A stretch of 64,000 nucleotides of DNA from an uncultured Lachnospiraceae bacterium (GTDB lineage: Bacteria > Bacillota > Clostridia > Lachnospirales > Lachnospiraceae): positions 36,880 through 100,879 of the forward strand of contig CACWHK010000015.1 in assembly GCA_902760755.1 (NCBI GenBank), read 5' to 3'. Shown in pieces: positions 63,055 to 64,000 of the stretch. Each line of letters opens with the position of its first letter. Within the stretch, counting starts at the first letter, position 1. The notes under the pieces were generated by a model that did not search any database, was not told where the DNA came from, and worked only from the letters and a program-made list of their open reading frames with translations. Position numbers and translations under genes: made by a program.

Positions 63055-63094
63055 CGGGAGCTGTACCATTTCACTGGCACAGCTCCCGTCTTTT
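63055..63094 (+). terminator. Intrinsic terminator after the wall-binding gene
   Basis: CGGGAGCTGT and ACAGCTCCCG pair around a 14-base loop; TCTTTTGG follows. Confidence 0.85.
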
Positions 63095-63110
63095 GGTTTT
63101 AACTATCATC

Positions 63111-63168
63111 TTGTTATAACTTGTTATAATTTTTTCGCGTTGTTATAACTTGTTATAATTTGTTATAT
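63111..63168. repeat. TTGTTATAA(C/T) array
   Basis: Five near-identical ten-base units: TTGTTATAAC, TTGTTATAAT, then after nine bases TTGTTATAAC, TTGTTATAAT, TTGTTATATT. Each pair is phased by one helical turn; the two pairs are 29 bases apart. GTTATAAC is a perfect palindrome. The array sits between the 3' ends of two converging genes. Confidence 0.8.
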
Positions 63169-63226
63169 TTGAAGGGTATCAACTGATATCTGCATGTGTC
63201 AACAGGAAAGATGTTAAACCGTCCTT

Positions 63227-63670
63227 TTACTGCAGTGCGTCCTTCAGCAGCCTGCAGGTTTCTGCCTGTTCCTCGTCGCTGGGTTTGCCCGGCTTCCAGA
63301 GGAGGCTGATGCCATCCTTCTTGAATCGTGGGATTACATGGACATGGAAATGGAACACCGACTGACCGGCGGCGGCCTCGTTGTTTTGCTGTACATTTAC
63401 GCCGTCGCAGTGGAAGACCTCCTTCATGGCGTTGGCGATCTTCTTTGCCACAGGGAGAACCTTCGCTGCGGTTTCATCCGGCAGCTCGTACAGGTTGTCC
63501 GAATGCTGCTTCGGAAGGATCAGCGAATGCTGCTTCGGAAGGATCAGAGCGTGTCCCTTTGCAGCTGGAGCCGCATCCAGGATCACCGTGAAATCCTCGT
63601 CTTCATAGATCACATTTGTGGGGAAGACCCCATTTGCAAGTTTACAGAAGATGCAATCGTCCTTGATCAT
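63227..63670 (-). CDS. HIT-family nucleotide hydrolase/transferase
   Basis: A 147-residue histidine-triad protein. DDCIFCKLANGVFPTNVIYED is the N-terminal zinc-type motif, and HFHVHVIPRF is the active-site triad. Residues about 47-63 read ALILPKQHSLILPKQHSDN: an eight-residue in-frame duplication of LILPKQHS caused by a 24-base tandem repeat. Active-site motifs are intact, so the protein may still work. The start at 63670 follows GGAGG. It has its own promoter. Confidence 0.9.
   Translation of the reverse strand: MIKDDCIFCKLANGVFPTNVIYEDEDFTVILDAAPAAKGHALILPKQHSLILPKQHSDNLYELPDETAAKVLPVAKKIANAMKEVFHCDGVNVQQNNEAAAGQSVFHFHVHVIPRFKKDGISLLWKPGKPSDEEQAETCRLLKDALQ
63501..63548. repeat. 24-base tandem duplication inside the HIT gene
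   Basis: GAATGCTGCTTCGGAAGGAT starts two adjacent 24-base units (63501-63524 and 63525-63548) that differ only in the last base. The duplication keeps the reading frame. Confidence 0.9.
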
Positions 63671-63759
63671 ACTATAACCTCCATCCATTCAATCTCATGG
63701 AATCCCCGCACACGAATATGCCGGAAAGGCACGCTGCCGGGGATTCTTCGCATGTCAGT

Positions 63760-63788
63760 ATCATACCGCATTCTTGTCCGTTTTTCAA
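63760..63788 (-). promoter_or_regulatory. Promoter of the HIT gene
   Basis: Reverse-strand TTGAAA (63788-63783) and TATGAT (63765-63760), 17 bases apart. Confidence 0.7.
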
Positions 63789-63808
63789 TGGATACGCTGT
63801 TTGTTCGC

Positions 63809-63837
63809 TTGTTTTTACCATCTGAATATGCTAAACT
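63809..63837 (+). promoter_or_regulatory. Promoter of the edge gene
   Basis: TTGTTT (63809-63814) and TAAACT (63832-63837), 17 bases apart, with an extended TGC before the -10. Confidence 0.7.
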
Positions 63838-63903
63838 AATCTATTAGTGAAGGGCGGTCAGCCCTGACGTAAAACGGTACAGAACGTATCGGGAGGACAG
63901 AAG

Positions 63904-64000
63904 AATGAAAAGGATCAAATACCTCTTCCGCGTCATCATGGGCGGAAGCTTTAAAAGATTTAAGGATGTCGTGAACCGGACCCATGCGAAATGCGGCAAG
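63904..64000 (+). CDS. Partial gene at window edge, possibly sugar-transfer ATP-grasp
   Basis: Only the first 32 codons are present: MKRIKYLFRVIMGGSFKRF and then KDVVNRTHAKCGK. GGAGG and a promoter precede it, so it is a real gene start. The basic N-terminus resembles the start of ATP-grasp proteins associated with sugar transfer in capsule loci, but this is a weak impression from a short fragment. The gene continues beyond 64000. Confidence 0.5.

Noticed and set aside
63111-63168. A small CRISPR-like array
   Set aside because: The units are ten bases and mostly contiguous, with no spacers of constant length and no cas genes.
1-64000. tRNA, rRNA, prophage or insertion sequence genes
   Set aside because: No cloverleaf, rRNA stretch, integrase or transposase was recognised on either strand.

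Overview
The window looks like chromosomal DNA of an anaerobic, butyrate-producing member of the Clostridia, probably a Lachnospiraceae-like species of moderately high GC. The evidence is a phosphotransbutyrylase/butyrate kinase pair, a clostridial 2[4Fe-4S] ferredoxin, the Firmicutes-type cluster around tmk-holB-ricT-trmN6-rsmI, a MecA adaptor, strong AGGAGG ribosome binding sites, and several proteins typical of that family. No rRNA, tRNA, CRISPR array, phage or insertion sequence was recognised. The species is not identified.

Layout. 1-10.4 kb: a repeat-tailed membrane protein, then a YaaO-like PLP decarboxylase, an MBL-fold hydrolase, ispE, a GntR regulator, tmk, holB, ricT, trmN6 and rsmI. 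10.4-20.2 kb: a small HTH protein, ferredoxin, mecA, transketolase (reverse strand), a transglutaminase-like membrane protein and two tandem membrane-bound SpoIIE/RsbU-type phosphatases. 20.2-27.4 kb: a surface-glycan operon behind a near-consensus promoter: NeuB-like synthase without its C-terminal domain, an unusual ParB-like protein, a flippase, a fused CMP-nonulosonate synthetase/KdsC-like phosphatase, an IspD/TarI-type cytidylyltransferase and an SDR epimerase. 27.4-36.5 kb: accessory and rearranged DNA: an AT-rich DUF4143-type ATPase, a choline kinase plus BCCT transporter cassette bracketed by 113-bp inverted repeats, gene remnants, a DUF3137 pair, a MATE pump and a decayed AraC regulator. 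36.6-43.2 kb: two small membrane proteins, a polar amino-acid ABC importer and a large hybrid histidine kinase with two sensor modules. 43.2-58.5 kb: ptb-buk, a membrane protein with a low-complexity head, aroD, a Gfo/Idh oxidoreductase, a heterodimeric ABC exporter, a double-HTH regulator, a HAD phosphatase, trxA, trxB and metK. 58.5-64 kb: a frameshifted lipoprotein, an ECF sigma factor with a membrane-bound partner, a wall-binding protein that shares the partner's outer domain, a HIT protein and a truncated gene at the edge.

How the genes work together. The first cluster joins isoprenoid precursor synthesis, dTTP supply, clamp loading, RNA processing and rRNA/tRNA modification. ptb-buk makes butyrate and ATP, with ferredoxin as the likely electron carrier. 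The glycan operon most likely makes a CMP-activated nonulosonate, perhaps KDN-like, and exports it on a lipid carrier. Choline uptake and phosphorylation, together with choline-binding-type wall repeats, hint at a phosphocholine-decorated surface.

The features most worth a second look are the inverted-repeat-bracketed choline cassette with a palindromic operator, the sigma/anti-sigma/wall-binding module with a shared outer domain, and at least three families of short intergenic repeats in which fixed arms flank a hairpin whose stem changes in a compensated way. All calls come from reading the sequence; no database search was possible.
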